Shown one piece after another: positions 25,823-33,468 of a stretch of 64,000 nucleotides of DNA. A program made the translations under genes and the position numbers. This stretch comes from an uncultured Clostridia bacterium (lineage in GTDB: Bacteria > Bacillota > Clostridia > Christensenellales > UBA1242). Every line of letters starts with the position of its first letter. Positions within the stretch are counted from its first letter, which is position 1. The stretch is from positions 64,815 to 128,814 of the forward strand of contig CAMSQA010000001.1 of assembly GCA_947062475.1 (NCBI GenBank), written 5' to 3'. The notes beneath the pieces are model-generated. The model searched no databases. It worked only from the letters and a program-made list of their open reading frames with translations, and was not told the origin of the DNA.

Positions 25823-26956
25823 TCATAGGTTTTTTATATTGTTCATTTTGTCAATAAAAGCTTTATTTGTTTCTATTGTTTGAACTGCAATTCTAAAATG
25901 GTATTTGTTGTCACCGCCTTTCACCTTTACGACACCAATTCCATTTTTATCCAATAAATTAAAAAACATTTCATCATAGGTTTGTCTTGAAAGTAAGGTG
26001 TTTGATTGCGACTTAATCATTTCAAAGCCAAGCTTTTGAAGAGCTTCAAACAGGCAATCTCTTTGCTTTTTGACAATTTCTATGTTTTCCTCAACACCAT
26101 CATTAAAGTGCTCATTAATAATATATAAAGCTAGATGAGAATTTGAATGAATGGTTGTATTTTTATAATACTCTGCGATATATCTATCTGACAAATAGGC
26201 ATAGCCTGTCCTCAAGCCTGAAAAGCCATGCGATTTTGAAAAACTCTGCACGACAATTAAATTATCTGGCAAGTCTTTTTCATAAAGCAACGACTTATTC
26301 TCTGAGAAATCGATTGTCGTTTCATCAACAATGACAGGCACATTCACCGACTTACAAAATTCAATAATCTTTTCGTTAGCTTCACAAATTCCTGTTGGAT
26401 TGTTTGGATTGCATAGATAAATAGCACGGGTATTCTCATTTACAGCCTTTCTCATCTCTTCAAAATCAACAGAAAAATCCTCTCGATGCTTGATAAGCCT
26501 AACACTGCCTTTCATAGATAATGCAGCATATTGAGGTTGCTCAAAGGAATAATATGTTGTCAAAAGTTCACCAAAGGACAAGAAAAACATCTTTAAAATA
26601 TTTTGCAGCACACCATTGGCACCCGCGTTTATTACTATATTTCCTTTTAAGCCATATTTGCTTTTAATCTTTTGCTTAACTTTATCCTCAATGTCATAAG
26701 CATAAGTATCAAGCAGATAAGAATTTTTATCAAAATCAACATTTACCTTTCTTTTAGCCAAAAACTTGCCAGATATGGTCATATCGATTTGGTGATTGTT
26801 GATTTTATTGAAATCACAACTATAATTTTTCTCATCGCCATGTTTATTAGAAAAAAATAATTGACTATTTTGAAGAGTTTCTGTTTTGTCAATATTTTTA
26901 TCATTTTTAAGTGAATCATCTATTAATTTTTCTCCATAAGAAGCCAACTTTTCCAC
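25823..26956 (-). CDS. Class I/II PLP-dependent aminotransferase (HisC-like)
   Basis: 377 residues. Fold-type I aminotransferase motifs in order: NAGANGVLQ (phosphate binding), CNPNNPTGI, VDETTIDF, and the PLP-lysine in SFSKSHGFSGLRTGY, with a C-terminal FRIAVQT (Arg for carboxylate). Closest in look to histidinol-phosphate/threonine-phosphate aminotransferases. The first 50 residues are a non-homologous polar extension, which is unusual. Start is GTG at 26956 with GAGGA upstream. It opens the AT-rich accessory stretch; a link to the neighbouring sugar genes is possible but unproven. Confidence 0.82.
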   Translation of the reverse strand: MEKLASYGEKLIDDSLKNDKNIDKTETLQNSQLFFSNKHGDEKNYSCDFNKINNHQIDMTISGKFLAKRKVNVDFDKNSYLLDTYAYDIEDKVKQKIKSKYGLKGNIVINAGANGVLQNILKMFFLSFGELLTTYYSFEQPQYAALSMKGSVRLIKHREDFSVDFEEMRKAVNENTRAIYLCNPNNPTGICEANEKIIEFCKSVNVPVIVDETTIDFSENKSLLYEKDLPDNLIVVQSFSKSHGFSGLRTGYAYLSDRYIAEYYKNTTIHSNSHLALYIINEHFNDGVEENIEIVKKQRDCLFEALQKLGFEMIKSQSNTLLSRQTYDEMFFNLLDKNGIGVVKVKGGDNKYHFRIAVQTIETNKAFIDKMNNIKNL

Positions 26957-27095
26957 ATCAATATCCTCAAAATTATTATAACATAATAAAACAAAACAAT
27001 CAATTAAAAAATAAATTAACTTTTGTTATAATTTTTAATTACTATTAAGATTTAAATAATTTGATTTTTTTATTTCAATATGATACACTTAATAT

Positions 27096-28187
27096 ATGAA
27101 AATAATTACTTTAATAGGGACAAGACCTGAAGCAATTAAAATGGTTCCTATAATTAAAGATATAAATCATACGAACATTGAAAATGTTGTAGTTTCCTCT
27201 GGGCAGCATGAAGAACTTTTATCTGATGTGTTTAAATTATATGATATCATACCTAAATATAAACTTAATACATTAAAAAATTGTAAAAGTTTGAATGAAA
27301 TTATATCATTTATATTAATTAATTTTGAAAAAATTTTAGATATAGAAAAACCCGACCTTGTTTTAGTTCATGGTGACACGACAACTGCAATGGCAGGCGC
27401 ACTAGCGAGCTTTAATAAAAAAATCAAAATTGCACATATTGAAGCAGGTCTTCGTTCTTTTAATTTGGAAAGTCCTTTTCCTGAAGAAATGAATCGAATC
27501 TTTATAGATTCTATAGCATATTTACATTTTGCTCCAACCGTAACTGCAAAAAACAATTTAATAAAACAAGGAATAAAACCTCACAATATTTTTGTTGTAG
27601 GAAATACAATTATTGACCTAGTTAAATTTAATTTAAAACAAGACATTAAACTGAAACTTCCCGATATTGATGAAAAAAGATTAATTTTGTTAACAACGCA
27701 TAGAAGAGAGAATTTGGGTAAAAATATGAAAAGTATATTTTCAGCTGTTAATATATTATTAGAAAAATACGATAATATTTGCATAGTATTCCCAATGCAT
27801 CCAAATCCTTTAATAAAAAAAATTGCAGATGAAACTCTTAAGAAAAATAAAAGATTAATCATCACCAAACCTTTCAATACTATCGAATTTAACAAATTAG
27901 AACAACTTGCAGATATTGTTATGACAGATAGCGGTGGTATTCAAGAAGAATGTGTCTTTATTGGAAAACCCACTATCGTTTTAAGAACAGAGACTGAACG
28001 TTCTGATGGTCTTAAATCAAATAATTTATTTTTGGCAGGCGTCAATACTAATGATATTGTCAAGACTTTTGACAGTATTGCAACAGATAATTTTTCAAAT
28101 CTTAAAAAATATAAAAGCAGCAAAATATATGGTGATGGAAGATCTTCAGAGAGAATTATAAAAATTATACAAAAAAGTCTCAACTAG
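27096..28187 (+). CDS. wecB: UDP-N-acetylglucosamine 2-epimerase (non-hydrolysing)
   Basis: 363 residues, normal length. Motifs seen: GTRPEAIKM at the N-terminus, VHGDTTTAMAG, IEAGLRSF, TTHRRENLG and TDSGGIQEE. The enzyme interconverts UDP-GlcNAc and UDP-ManNAc for teichoic acid linkage or capsule sugars. No clear Shine-Dalgarno. It stands alone, convergent to the radical-SAM operon and sharing its terminator. Functional partners may be the glycosyltransferase operon at 59-62 kb. Confidence 0.93.
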   Translation: MKIITLIGTRPEAIKMVPIIKDINHTNIENVVVSSGQHEELLSDVFKLYDIIPKYKLNTLKNCKSLNEIISFILINFEKILDIEKPDLVLVHGDTTTAMAGALASFNKKIKIAHIEAGLRSFNLESPFPEEMNRIFIDSIAYLHFAPTVTAKNNLIKQGIKPHNIFVVGNTIIDLVKFNLKQDIKLKLPDIDEKRLILLTTHRRENLGKNMKSIFSAVNILLEKYDNICIVFPMHPNPLIKKIADETLKKNKRLIITKPFNTIEFNKLEQLADIVMTDSGGIQEECVFIGKPTIVLRTETERSDGLKSNNLFLAGVNTNDIVKTFDSIATDNFSNLKKYKSSKIYGDGRSSERIIKIIQKSLN

Positions 28188-28203
28188 TTATTTGAGACTT
28201 TTT
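28172..28203. terminator. Bidirectional terminator between wecB and the radical-SAM operon
   Basis: Perfect 12-bp stem AAAAAGTCTCAA / TTGAGACTTTTT overlapping the wecB stop codon. Confidence 0.88.
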
Positions 28204-28237
28204 ATATTAAATTCTAATTGAAGATTAAAAGAAATTT

Positions 28238-28894
28238 TTACCACATTATATATTTTTTATCTTCACCATCACTATATCTTTTTGCAGCGATTAATACTCT
28301 TTTATAAAATTCATCTATTATTTGATAACATTCCATAAAATTTTTCTTTGTTATCTTCTTTTCATTAATAACATAATTTTCTCCATCTAAAAATTTTTCG
28401 CGTGCAGTAATTTCGCTCTTTTCATCATAGAATAATTCTAAAGCTTCTTCTAAATCTACTTCAACAAGTCTTGCGATTTCTTCACCATTCACTTCATATT
28501 CTTCAAGCGTTTTATCAGAAGGATATAAATAAACATATTGAAATTCATTTGCAATATAATTCTCAGTCACTGTTGCCGCAGTTTGCCTTATTCCTAAAAA
28601 TACAAGTTGAGACAGCATAACATCTTCAAGAAGTTCTTCTTTTATTTCTCTAACAGATTGTTCTTCTGTTTCGCCCGCTTGAATGTGACCGCCCACAGTA
28701 AAATCAAGCAGTGCATTATTATCTGTGATAATATTATCTTTAGGTCTTTTTCTTTGAAAAAAAACCTTTCTTAATTTGGGATTTATTGCAAGAACCGTGA
28801 TGACCTTATGCCAATAACCCTTCGTATGACATTCTTTTTTTTCACAAATTCCTATATGCTTAAACTTATCTGTATAAATATCTAAATATTCCAT
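28238..28894 (-). CDS. Nudix hydrolase of IPP-isomerase-like type, last gene of the radical-SAM operon
   Basis: About 218 residues from the ATG at 28894, which lies 1 nt after the stop of the upstream gene; the GAAGGAGAG Shine-Dalgarno is inside that gene's end. Nudix box G-G-H-I-x-A-G-E-x7-R-E-I-x-E-E-L near residues 85-107. The N-terminal H-x-K-G-Y-W-H-K motif and the long C-terminus resemble the YfcD/IPP-isomerase-like Nudix group. Probably acts on a nucleotide-linked product of the operon. Confidence 0.82.
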   Translation of the reverse strand: MEYLDIYTDKFKHIGICEKKECHTKGYWHKVITVLAINPKLRKVFFQRKRPKDNIITDNNALLDFTVGGHIQAGETEEQSVREIKEELLEDVMLSQLVFLGIRQTAATVTENYIANEFQYVYLYPSDKTLEEYEVNGEEIARLVEVDLEEALELFYDEKSEITAREKFLDGENYVINEKKITKKNFMECYQIIDEFYKRVLIAAKRYSDGEDKKYIMW

Positions 28895-28895
28895 T

Positions 28896-29456
28896 TTACT
28901 CTCCTTCATAATTTTTTAAAAAATTGGTTGCATCAATTATCATATTTTCAAACTCGTTTTTTATGTCTACATTATAACATTTACAAAAATCAAACACAAC
29001 ACAAATAAGGCAGTTTATCTTAAAAATTACAAATTCTTCAATACATTTAAAATTCAATCTAATTTTTCTATGCCTAAAATCATTAATTTCCATTACTGCT
29101 TCAGTAATTTGTCCAGTAAGTGTAAGCATATCACTTATAGAATCACCACAATAATGTCGTTTAAAAGTCTCGACTAAATCAAAATCTAATTTCCAAGATA
29201 AGGCGAAAATTTGTAAAATTACATCACTTACTTCATCACCAAGATTTGAAATATTTCTTCCTTGTTCTCCTACCCTATCATTACCTTCAACAATAAAACT
29301 CAAATGGCCAAGTTGCACCACAAGCTCAGACAATACCGTCAAAGCATTCCATTCTTTCTTCTCAGTTATCTGAAAAGCTTTCTTTAGATTTATAGCTTTT
29401 AAATAATTGTTTTCTATAAATGTTTTAATATTCATCAATGTTAAAATCCTTTTCAT
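28896..29456 (-). CDS. MazG-like all-alpha NTP pyrophosphohydrolase-like protein
   Basis: 186 residues if started at 29456, overlapping the upstream gene by 32 nt; an alternative ATG at 29435 with AAGGA is equally possible. All helical. Residues about 40-95 resemble the MazG/dUTPase-like core: LSELVVQLGHLSF, then LGDEVSDVILQIFALSW, giving acidic metal-binding positions (E..., E-x-x-D). The first E-x-x-E motif is incomplete (E-L-V-V-Q), so activity is uncertain. Tightly coupled within the operon between the GalU-like and Nudix genes. Confidence 0.6.
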   Translation of the reverse strand: MKRILTLMNIKTFIENNYLKAINLKKAFQITEKKEWNALTVLSELVVQLGHLSFIVEGNDRVGEQGRNISNLGDEVSDVILQIFALSWKLDFDLVETFKRHYCGDSISDMLTLTGQITEAVMEINDFRHRKIRLNFKCIEEFVIFKINCLICVVFDFCKCYNVDIKNEFENMIIDATNFLKNYEGE

Positions 29457-30309
29457 AAAGACTCTTTAAATAATTTTTTATTTTTACTGAAATCTCTTTG
29501 TCCTTTAATGCTGTTTCAATATTTGCAATCATATAATCATATTTATTTCCGCAATCATATCTTTTACCATCATATAAATATCCTATTATATCATCTTTAT
29601 CTTTCAACTTCATCTGCATTGCATCGGTAAGCTGTAGCTCTTTATCTTTTTTATATTCTAATTTTTCTAAATATTCAAATATATCAGGTGTTAAAAGATA
29701 TCGACCCATTCCCGCAAAATTGCTATCAGTTTCATTAATCTTCGGCTTTTCAACTGTTCTTGTTATTTCTAGAATTTTACCTGTCAATTTTCCCTCAAGA
29801 ATTCCAAATTTATCTCTCTCATGATTTTCAATTGCTTTCATTGCAATAACAGATTTGCCTGTATTTTCAAATACATCAATTAATTGTTTAACAACAGGAT
29901 TCTTTCCAACAAAAAATTCATCTCCACATAGCACCAAAAAGGCTTCATTTCCAATCCAATTTTTTGCAGATAAAATAGAACTTCCAGAACCCGAAATTGT
30001 TTTCGTTTTAATAAAATAATAATTTGCATTATTATATATATCTTTAATTTTGGTCAATCTTTCATTTTCGCCCTTTTCCAATAAGAAGTTTTCCAATTCG
30101 ACATTCTTTGAAAAATAATTTTCCACAATAAAGCCAGAACTTCCTACAACAAAAAGAATCTCTTTAATTCCACTTTCAATCAATTCATCAACAATATATT
30201 GAATAACTGGCGTTGTTATAACATTAATCATTGTTTTTGGTATCTCTTTGCTGAAAGGCAAACATCGGATTCCATAACCTGCAATAGGAATAACCGCTTT
30301 TCTTATCAT
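29425..30309 (-). CDS. GalU-like sugar-phosphate nucleotidyltransferase with altered signature
   Basis: 294 residues, GalU length. The fold is clear: KAVIPIAGYG at the N-terminus, KPKINETDSNFAGMGRYLLTP near the middle, and DGKRYDCGNKYDYM near the C-terminus. The nucleotide-binding signature, normally G-x-G-T-R-x-L-P-x-T-K-x-x-P-K-E-M, here reads GYGIRCLPFSKEIPKTM, with Thr to Ile, Thr to Ser and Glu to Thr changes. The sugar or nucleotide may therefore differ from UTP/glucose-1-phosphate. It starts 1 nt after the stop of the P-loop kinase-like gene. Confidence 0.82.
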   Translation of the reverse strand: MIRKAVIPIAGYGIRCLPFSKEIPKTMINVITTPVIQYIVDELIESGIKEILFVVGSSGFIVENYFSKNVELENFLLEKGENERLTKIKDIYNNANYYFIKTKTISGSGSSILSAKNWIGNEAFLVLCGDEFFVGKNPVVKQLIDVFENTGKSVIAMKAIENHERDKFGILEGKLTGKILEITRTVEKPKINETDSNFAGMGRYLLTPDIFEYLEKLEYKKDKELQLTDAMQMKLKDKDDIIGYLYDGKRYDCGNKYDYMIANIETALKDKEISVKIKNYLKSLYEKDFNIDEY

Positions 30310-30310
30310 A

Positions 30311-31102
30311 TTAATCTCCTAAACAAATGTTATTTTCATCTTCAATGGCATTCTCAATTGCCTGTAAGATAGTCTCGGGTTTTGCATCTATGCTGTATTC
30401 TACATAAACTATTGGCATTTTGAGTTGAAAATCAATCAAAATTTGTTTGTTTTGATTGAGTTCTTCAATTGCAGATTTTCTGCAATAAATCCATTGTTTT
30501 CTTTCAGACTCAGTATCAAAAGGGGTGAAACTGTTATTTTGCAATATTTTTTCTGAATCTTCTACATTCATCATTGTCGCTCTTGCAAAGTCCCCTTCTG
30601 ACTTTAAAATCTTTGGGACGATAATTACATCAACTTTGTCCTCTGTCACAAGTGAACAATCAAAAACCTTCTCTATTTCAGTTAAATCAAATTCTAATTT
30701 TTGATTATCTTTCGCCTGCTCAAGCTCAACATTAAACTCTTTTTGTGTGCGATTATTTAGTTTGAAATTATTCTTTAATTTTTCACTACCTTTCACCGTT
30801 CCCATTGCGTATACAATAGGAATTGGAAATGCTCGCATTTTAAGAAAACCATTTTCTTCTTTAAGAAATATTCTGTCATTTGAAAGAACCTTTGAATTTT
30901 TTGAATTTTCCAACATCTTGGTCATCAGAGTGGTTTTTCCGCCACCACTGCTTGCAATCACGCAATAACCCCTGCCACCAACATTAAAACCTGTAGCATG
31001 CGTAAAAATATAACCTTTATCTTCCATTTTTCTGACCAGAACTTCTCTAACTATTCTAAAAGGAAATTCATGAGTATCCATTTCAGGATTCTTCACTATC
31101 AT
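30311..31102 (-). CDS. HPr-kinase-like P-loop protein, C-terminal (main) part of a frame-split gene
   Basis: 263 residues from the first ATG, but the open frame continues upstream to 31150, where it joins the preceding frame. P-loop IASSGGGKTTLM at about 50-60 with a preceding V-G-G-R-G-Y strand is the HPr kinase/PEP-carboxykinase-like pattern; SNDRIFL follows the first helix (a Walker-B-like acidic position). HprK relatives phosphorylate Ser on proteins or small substrates. It has no HPr-kinase signature loop, so the substrate is unknown. Member of the five-gene operon. Confidence 0.7.
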   Translation of the reverse strand: MIVKNPEMDTHEFPFRIVREVLVRKMEDKGYIFTHATGFNVGGRGYCVIASSGGGKTTLMTKMLENSKNSKVLSNDRIFLKEENGFLKMRAFPIPIVYAMGTVKGSEKLKNNFKLNNRTQKEFNVELEQAKDNQKLEFDLTEIEKVFDCSLVTEDKVDVIIVPKILKSEGDFARATMMNVEDSEKILQNNSFTPFDTESERKQWIYCRKSAIEELNQNKQILIDFQLKMPIVYVEYSIDAKPETILQAIENAIEDENNICLGD

Positions 31103-31116
31103 AATTTCATTTTCAT

Positions 31117-31422
31117 TTATAACAAAGGCAAAATACTCACCATTATCTTTAAAAAAACATCATATTTCTGACCATTAAAACGATAATGGACCTCCCCCTT
31201 AAAAGTATCAATTTGCTCAATATCTTTTGAACTTTCGAAAATTTCTTTCAATTGTTCAAAGAGTTTCTTGTTATCCGTGTAATTTAAAATAACCTCTTCA
31301 TTAAATTTAACTTCTTTTCTGTTGACAAATTTATCAACCTCTTTCTTCTGCTCTAAAAATAAATTATAAGAATCAGTATTGATATTAAACTTTATCTCAT
31401 TAATAATAAAACTATCTTTCAT
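31117..31422 (-). CDS. N-terminal part of the same HPr-kinase-like gene, in the 0 frame
   Basis: 101 residues in the 0 frame, ending 12 residues after the slippery site. Reading -1 at 31150-31156 continues without interruption as DVF-F/L-KDNGEYFAFVINENE into the frame at 31102, giving one protein of about 370 residues. The sequence before the site (FKGEVHYRFNGQKYDVF) and after it fit together as one beta-rich N-terminal domain. The gene begins 9 nt after the radical SAM stop, with a GGAG-like RBS. Either a one-base T deletion, a sequence error, or programmed frameshifting. Confidence 0.7.
   Translation of the reverse strand: MKDSFIINEIKFNINTDSYNLFLEQKKEVDKFVNRKEVKFNEEVILNYTDNKKLFEQLKEIFESSKDIEQIDTFKGEVHYRFNGQKYDVFLKIMVSILPLL
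31150..31156 (-). other. Candidate -1 ribosomal frameshift heptamer T TTT TTA (or homopolymer indel)
   Basis: In the 0 frame the codons are GTT TTT TTA AAG, giving the classic X XXY YYZ heptamer U UUU UUA. A -1 slip lands exactly in the frame of the P-loop domain. One extra T in the 7-T run would do the same. I see no strong stem-loop just downstream. Confidence 0.5.
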
Positions 31423-31431
31423 TTTCTCTCC

Positions 31432-32565
31432 TTATATTATCACAGGCTTCTTATTGGCAAGTGATGAATTCCAATATATATCATCTTTAGATTTATTTGC
31501 TTTAATTTTCATATGCGTAACTTGAGTCAAATAGGTTAAATCTCTTTGCATTAATTCTATATTTTCAATTATTAAAAAATTTTCTTTTAATTCTATTTTT
31601 AAATTATTTATATCATATCCTATTTTTAATAATATATCTTTCACTTTTTCTAGAAGGGATTTTTTATCTATTTTTTCATAATATTCCTTACATCTTTGTT
31701 TCTGTAATTTTGGACAATTATTCACTTTTTCACAATAATAAGATTTCCAAAAAGCATTTCTGTCTGTAATACCAAGTGCAAGTGCAAGTGCACAAGAGTT
31801 GCTTTGAAAAATAGGATAATCTCCAAAAATTTGTTTTTCATTATCTCCAAATAATATTTCATATGCCTCTTTCGTCCAAATACATTCAGCATTCAATGCC
31901 TTTTCTTTGCAATTCAACATTTCAGGCCAGAAATCAAAATTTTCTATGATGTTTGTTTGCACCTTTAGTCCAACAATGACCGAAGCTAGCGCATAATTTT
32001 TTACAAACTTAATAATTTCCTGAATCTTCGATACTGAAGAATTTTGAGGCAATAGAGGCCTCCAATAGTGAATAATCTTTTGATTGTGATTATGGAGATT
32101 GATAAAATTTTGTTTTATCTTTTCTTTGTTTATACCTATTTCTATATCATTTTCAAGACCCGAATAACTTAAATAGAAGATAAACTTCTCCCCACAACTT
32201 TCATACTCCTCACACAAATTTATAAATTCAATAGGAATAAAACATTTTGTGATAAAAATTTTTGGATTTAATATTTTTCTTTCATGCATAATTTGTAAAA
32301 CTTTAGTCAAATACGCTATATTATCTGGAGTTGCAAAAGCATCAGTTTGACTGAAAAAACAGATAGGAAAATCAGGCAAATAATAAGGAGAATTCAATAA
32401 TTTATCAACAGCTTCTTCGGCAGAACATAAAACAATCGGTTTTTTATGTGTCATGCCAATCCCGTTTAAAAAACAATATCTACATTTATTCGGACAACCT
32501 TGAACTGGATTAAAAGCCAACCATGTGGCATGAACATCAATTATTGGATAAAAATTCATCTCCAT
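31432..32565 (-). CDS. Radical SAM protein (SplB-like cluster), first gene of the operon
   Basis: 377 residues; strong RBS GGAGGAC. The radical SAM CxxxCxxC is at C24, C28 and C31 (GCPNKCRYC). The partial TIM barrel is visible: FFSQTDAFA, FITKCF, KFIFYLSYSG and YWRPLLP. A C-terminal cysteine set (CALALALG, then C-x5-C-x3-C around 270-290) could hold an auxiliary cluster. The N-terminus most resembles the spore photoproduct lyase-like family, but the C-terminal extension differs. Founder gene of the operon with the HprK-like, GalU-like, MazG-like and Nudix genes. Reaction unknown. Confidence 0.82.
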   Translation of the reverse strand: MEMNFYPIIDVHATWLAFNPVQGCPNKCRYCFLNGIGMTHKKPIVLCSAEEAVDKLLNSPYYLPDFPICFFSQTDAFATPDNIAYLTKVLQIMHERKILNPKIFITKCFIPIEFINLCEEYESCGEKFIFYLSYSGLENDIEIGINKEKIKQNFINLHNHNQKIIHYWRPLLPQNSSVSKIQEIIKFVKNYALASVIVGLKVQTNIIENFDFWPEMLNCKEKALNAECIWTKEAYEILFGDNEKQIFGDYPIFQSNSCALALALGITDRNAFWKSYYCEKVNNCPKLQKQRCKEYYEKIDKKSLLEKVKDILLKIGYDINNLKIELKENFLIIENIELMQRDLTYLTQVTHMKIKANKSKDDIYWNSSLANKKPVII

Positions 32566-32718
32566 TTTGTCCTCCGTGTATTTATACCTATTATACTTAG
32601 CATAATATTATTTGTCAATATAGATTTGCAATAAAATACAAAACTATTAAATATTGTAAAATAATAAAAAACAAATTTAAACTATTTTCTTTAAAAACTT
32701 CAATCAATATAACCTATT

Positions 32719-32749
32719 AAAAAAGTCTAATTCTATATTAGACTTTTTT
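32719..32749 (-). terminator. Terminator of the HAD nucleotidase gene
   Basis: 13-bp stem AAAAAAGTCTAAT / ATTAGACTTTTTT, 5-nt loop. It separates the HAD gene from the radical-SAM operon, whose promoter must lie in 32566-32718. Confidence 0.85.
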
Positions 32750-32808
32750 CTTTATTATATTTTTATAGGTTTGCAAATTAAATTTGGAATTTAAGAAACG
32801 CTATTTTA

Positions 32809-33453
32809 TTACATCAATTGTTTGCTCTCAAACTCTTCTTTTATTTTAGAAATTAAATCAACCTTATCTGAAACCTCACTCCAGCTGCTAGCATATGTAT
32901 TTAAGTCATTCTGATAATGTCTCAATTCTTCAGGATAATATTTTGGATTGTAATTGTTGTTGAAAGTAATAGTTCTTATTCCAACCATATTACATTGCTT
33001 GATATACTTCAAGTTGTCATCAATCATAATATCTATATTATTTTCCGCACAATATTTGCCTTTATCTCCACTGTTTGCAACACATCTTGTATATGGAATA
33101 TTATATTTGTTTAACCATTTTTTGGTTTCTTCCAAAGCGTTCCCCCAATACAAATCACCTCGACTTGTAAGAATAGTGACATCATGTCCATCTCTTATGA
33201 GTTTAGCTATTATTTTATCTGCAAATACTTTTGGTTTAATAAGGTCTTCTTCTATACACAGTTTTCTTTGATGAATATAAAAATCATCATCCTGCTCTTT
33301 AGTTAAGCCAAAAATCGTAGGTGCATTATGATATTCATTTACATAATTCTTATTATCATCAGGATGTAATGCTTTGTTATATTCATAGCAGGTGACAAAA
33401 TCCACTTCAGCAGTATTACTAATACAGTCATCAACATCTATTGCTATCTTCAT
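32809..33453 (-). CDS. HAD-type 5'-nucleotidase (NT5C-like)
   Basis: 214 residues. Motif I AIDVDDCISNT, motif II LTSRGD near 96, Lys-helix, and motif IV MIDDNLKY near 148 are all in place, matching the 5'(3')-deoxyribonucleotidase-like family in Bacillota. It hydrolyses phosphate from a nucleotide or related small molecule. It starts 15 nt after the S-4TM-like gene stop in the same direction, so the two may share a transcript; RBS AGAGGA. Confidence 0.82.
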   Translation of the reverse strand: MKIAIDVDDCISNTAEVDFVTCYEYNKALHPDDNKNYVNEYHNAPTIFGLTKEQDDDFYIHQRKLCIEEDLIKPKVFADKIIAKLIRDGHDVTILTSRGDLYWGNALEETKKWLNKYNIPYTRCVANSGDKGKYCAENNIDIMIDDNLKYIKQCNMVGIRTITFNNNYNPKYYPEELRHYQNDLNTYASSWSEVSDKVDLISKIKEEFESKQLM

Positions 33454-33468
33454 AATACTTTCCTCTTT

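Noticed and set aside
26143..26334. Short plus-strand ORFs antisense to the aminotransferase and similar cases
   Set aside because: Shadows of real genes; no RBS and no protein-like composition.
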